A program made the position numbers and the translations under genes. The notes under the pieces were generated by a model that was not told the DNA's origin, did not search any database, and worked only from the letters and a program-made list of their open reading frames with translations. DNA of 64,000 nucleotides from Pterobdella sp. o SKG-2022. Its lineage: Eukaryota; Annelida; Clitellata; Hirudinida; Piscicolidae. Where the stretch lies: contig OZ038322.1 in the NCBI GenBank assembly GCA_964035795.1, forward strand, positions 6,748,925 through 6,812,924. Direction: 5' to 3'. Shown here one piece after another: positions 63,701 to 64,000 of this stretch; position 1 is the stretch's first letter, and every line of letters begins with the position of its first letter.

Positions 63701-63944
63701 ATCCATTTTTTTCACTCAATAAATAATTTTTCATTTTTCGATTCTAGTCTGCAAAAATTTTTAGCATTTGAAAGATATTTTTCCAAATATTCTGAAATTT
63801 AAGCATTAATGATGGCTGAATGAATCACGTAGGTCACTTTGATTGACCCCTTCTCAATCAAACCACTTGATACTGACACTATTCTTGCTTGCGCTAAGAA
63901 GACCAAGGGACGTATTCTGGTCGTTGAAGACCACTATCCTGAAG
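54728..63944 (+). CDS. TKT: Transketolase, 3' end beyond window
   Basis: Seventeen exons: 54728-54834, 56682-56799, 57408-57521, 57830-57927, 58094-58285, 58554-58601, 58685-58755, 59650-59738, 60247-60363, 61008-61121, 61318-61372, 61732-61804, 62049-62128, 62403-62534, 63073-63155, 63538-63642 and 63833-63944, with consistent phases, giving 569 codons (human enzyme 623). It transfers two-carbon units between sugar phosphates in the non-oxidative pentose phosphate pathway, in the cytosol, using thiamine diphosphate and a divalent metal. Visible signatures: [15 protein letters not shown] (substrate/cofactor histidine); [11 protein letters not shown]; the cofactor motif GDGESAEG...DVNR; the pyrimidine domain [11 protein letters not shown]; catalytic glutamate in [45 protein letters not shown]; and the start of the C-terminal domain [13 protein letters not shown]...VVEDHYPE. 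About the last 55 residues lie off the window. Intron 1 is the largest at about 1.85 kb. Confidence 0.97.
58940..59065 (-). mobile_element. 3'-end scrap of LINE family 3
   Basis: On the minus strand it matches 47570-47690: AATGAAGCACAC, GCTGGCTCAAAA, then the GCCAGTGGGCGTAACAGGCC end. It lies in an intron of transketolase, antisense to the gene. Confidence 0.75.
61620..61672 (+). mobile_element. Probable retroelement 3' tail
   Basis: CCAACCTATGCTAACATGGC then TTGGACGTAAAACGATGATG, ending in ATG repeats. From memory, ends of the form GGACGTTAAACGATGATGATG are common at retroelement 3' termini in invertebrates. Only this tail is seen, inside a transketolase intron. Confidence 0.4.
62591..62653 (-). 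repeat. Dispersed repeat pair, transketolase-intron copy
   Basis: Reverse complement of the repeat at 52032-52092 (GACAGCAGTCGGCTTAGG and flanks). Lies about 55 bp after the donor of exon 14. Confidence 0.7.
62771..62925. repeat. Palindromic-family repeat in transketolase intron
   Basis: AACTAAAATTTTAG at the left and GAGAATTTTAGTT at 62818-62830 form inverted arms around TCATAACTCATTAGT (minus strand). About 75 bp later is GATACATGATGTCTCTGAAG (62900-62919). Same layout as 35412-35645. Confidence 0.62.
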
Positions 63945-64000
63945 GTATGTTAATTAATTTTTGAAATTACTTATTTAAACTCATTGAAGACTCCAAGCCA

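Overview
This is a nuclear genomic window from an animal, probably an aquatic invertebrate. The evidence is a set of animal-type genes cut into many small exons with ordinary GT...AG introns, a strongly AT-rich background (roughly 70% AT by eye), non-LTR retrotransposon remains and a tRNA-derived SINE. A universal stress protein gene is present. That family is kept in groups such as cnidarians, flatworms and tunicates but lost from vertebrates and most ecdysozoans, so an invertebrate is more likely. The species cannot be named from the sequence. Almost no gene appears as one long open frame. The models below were built by hand from splice sites, reading phase and family resemblance.

Layout. 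272-1759 (+): 3' end of an unrecognised Asn/Tyr/Lys-rich protein. 2796-6071 (-): a complete seven-exon ZFAND3-type A20/AN1 zinc-finger gene, convergent with the first gene. 6.1-17.4 kb: gene-poor DNA with simple repeats and palindromes. 17417-20352 (+): an immunoglobulin-superfamily protein, with two copies of a tRNA-derived SINE in an intron and just downstream. About 23 kb: a broken LINE copy. 24173-27874 (+): complete PRPF19 (Prp19 spliceosomal ubiquitin ligase, 14 exons). 28212-34506 (+): a 16-exon leucine-rich-repeat protein of about 1,140 residues. 34886-36360 (-): a complete six-exon U1A/U2B''/SNF snRNP protein. 37.2-40.4 kb: a decayed LINE followed by an antisense relic of a second LINE. 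42498-45927 (-): a four-exon universal stress protein. 46-54.7 kb: a gene desert with repeat relics. 54728-63944 (+): transketolase, 17 exons visible, running off the right edge.

How the genes relate. There is no operon-like functional grouping. PRPF19 and the SNF-type protein are both spliceosome components about 7 kb apart, which may be coincidence. PRPF19 and the LRR gene are on the same strand only about 340 bp apart. Transketolase (pentose phosphate pathway) and the universal stress protein are head-to-head across an 8.8-kb desert. The least described content is a set of dispersed non-coding repeats: a SINE with a pentanucleotide tail, a palindromic element family with a shared GATGTCTCTGAA motif, and two further repeat pairs.
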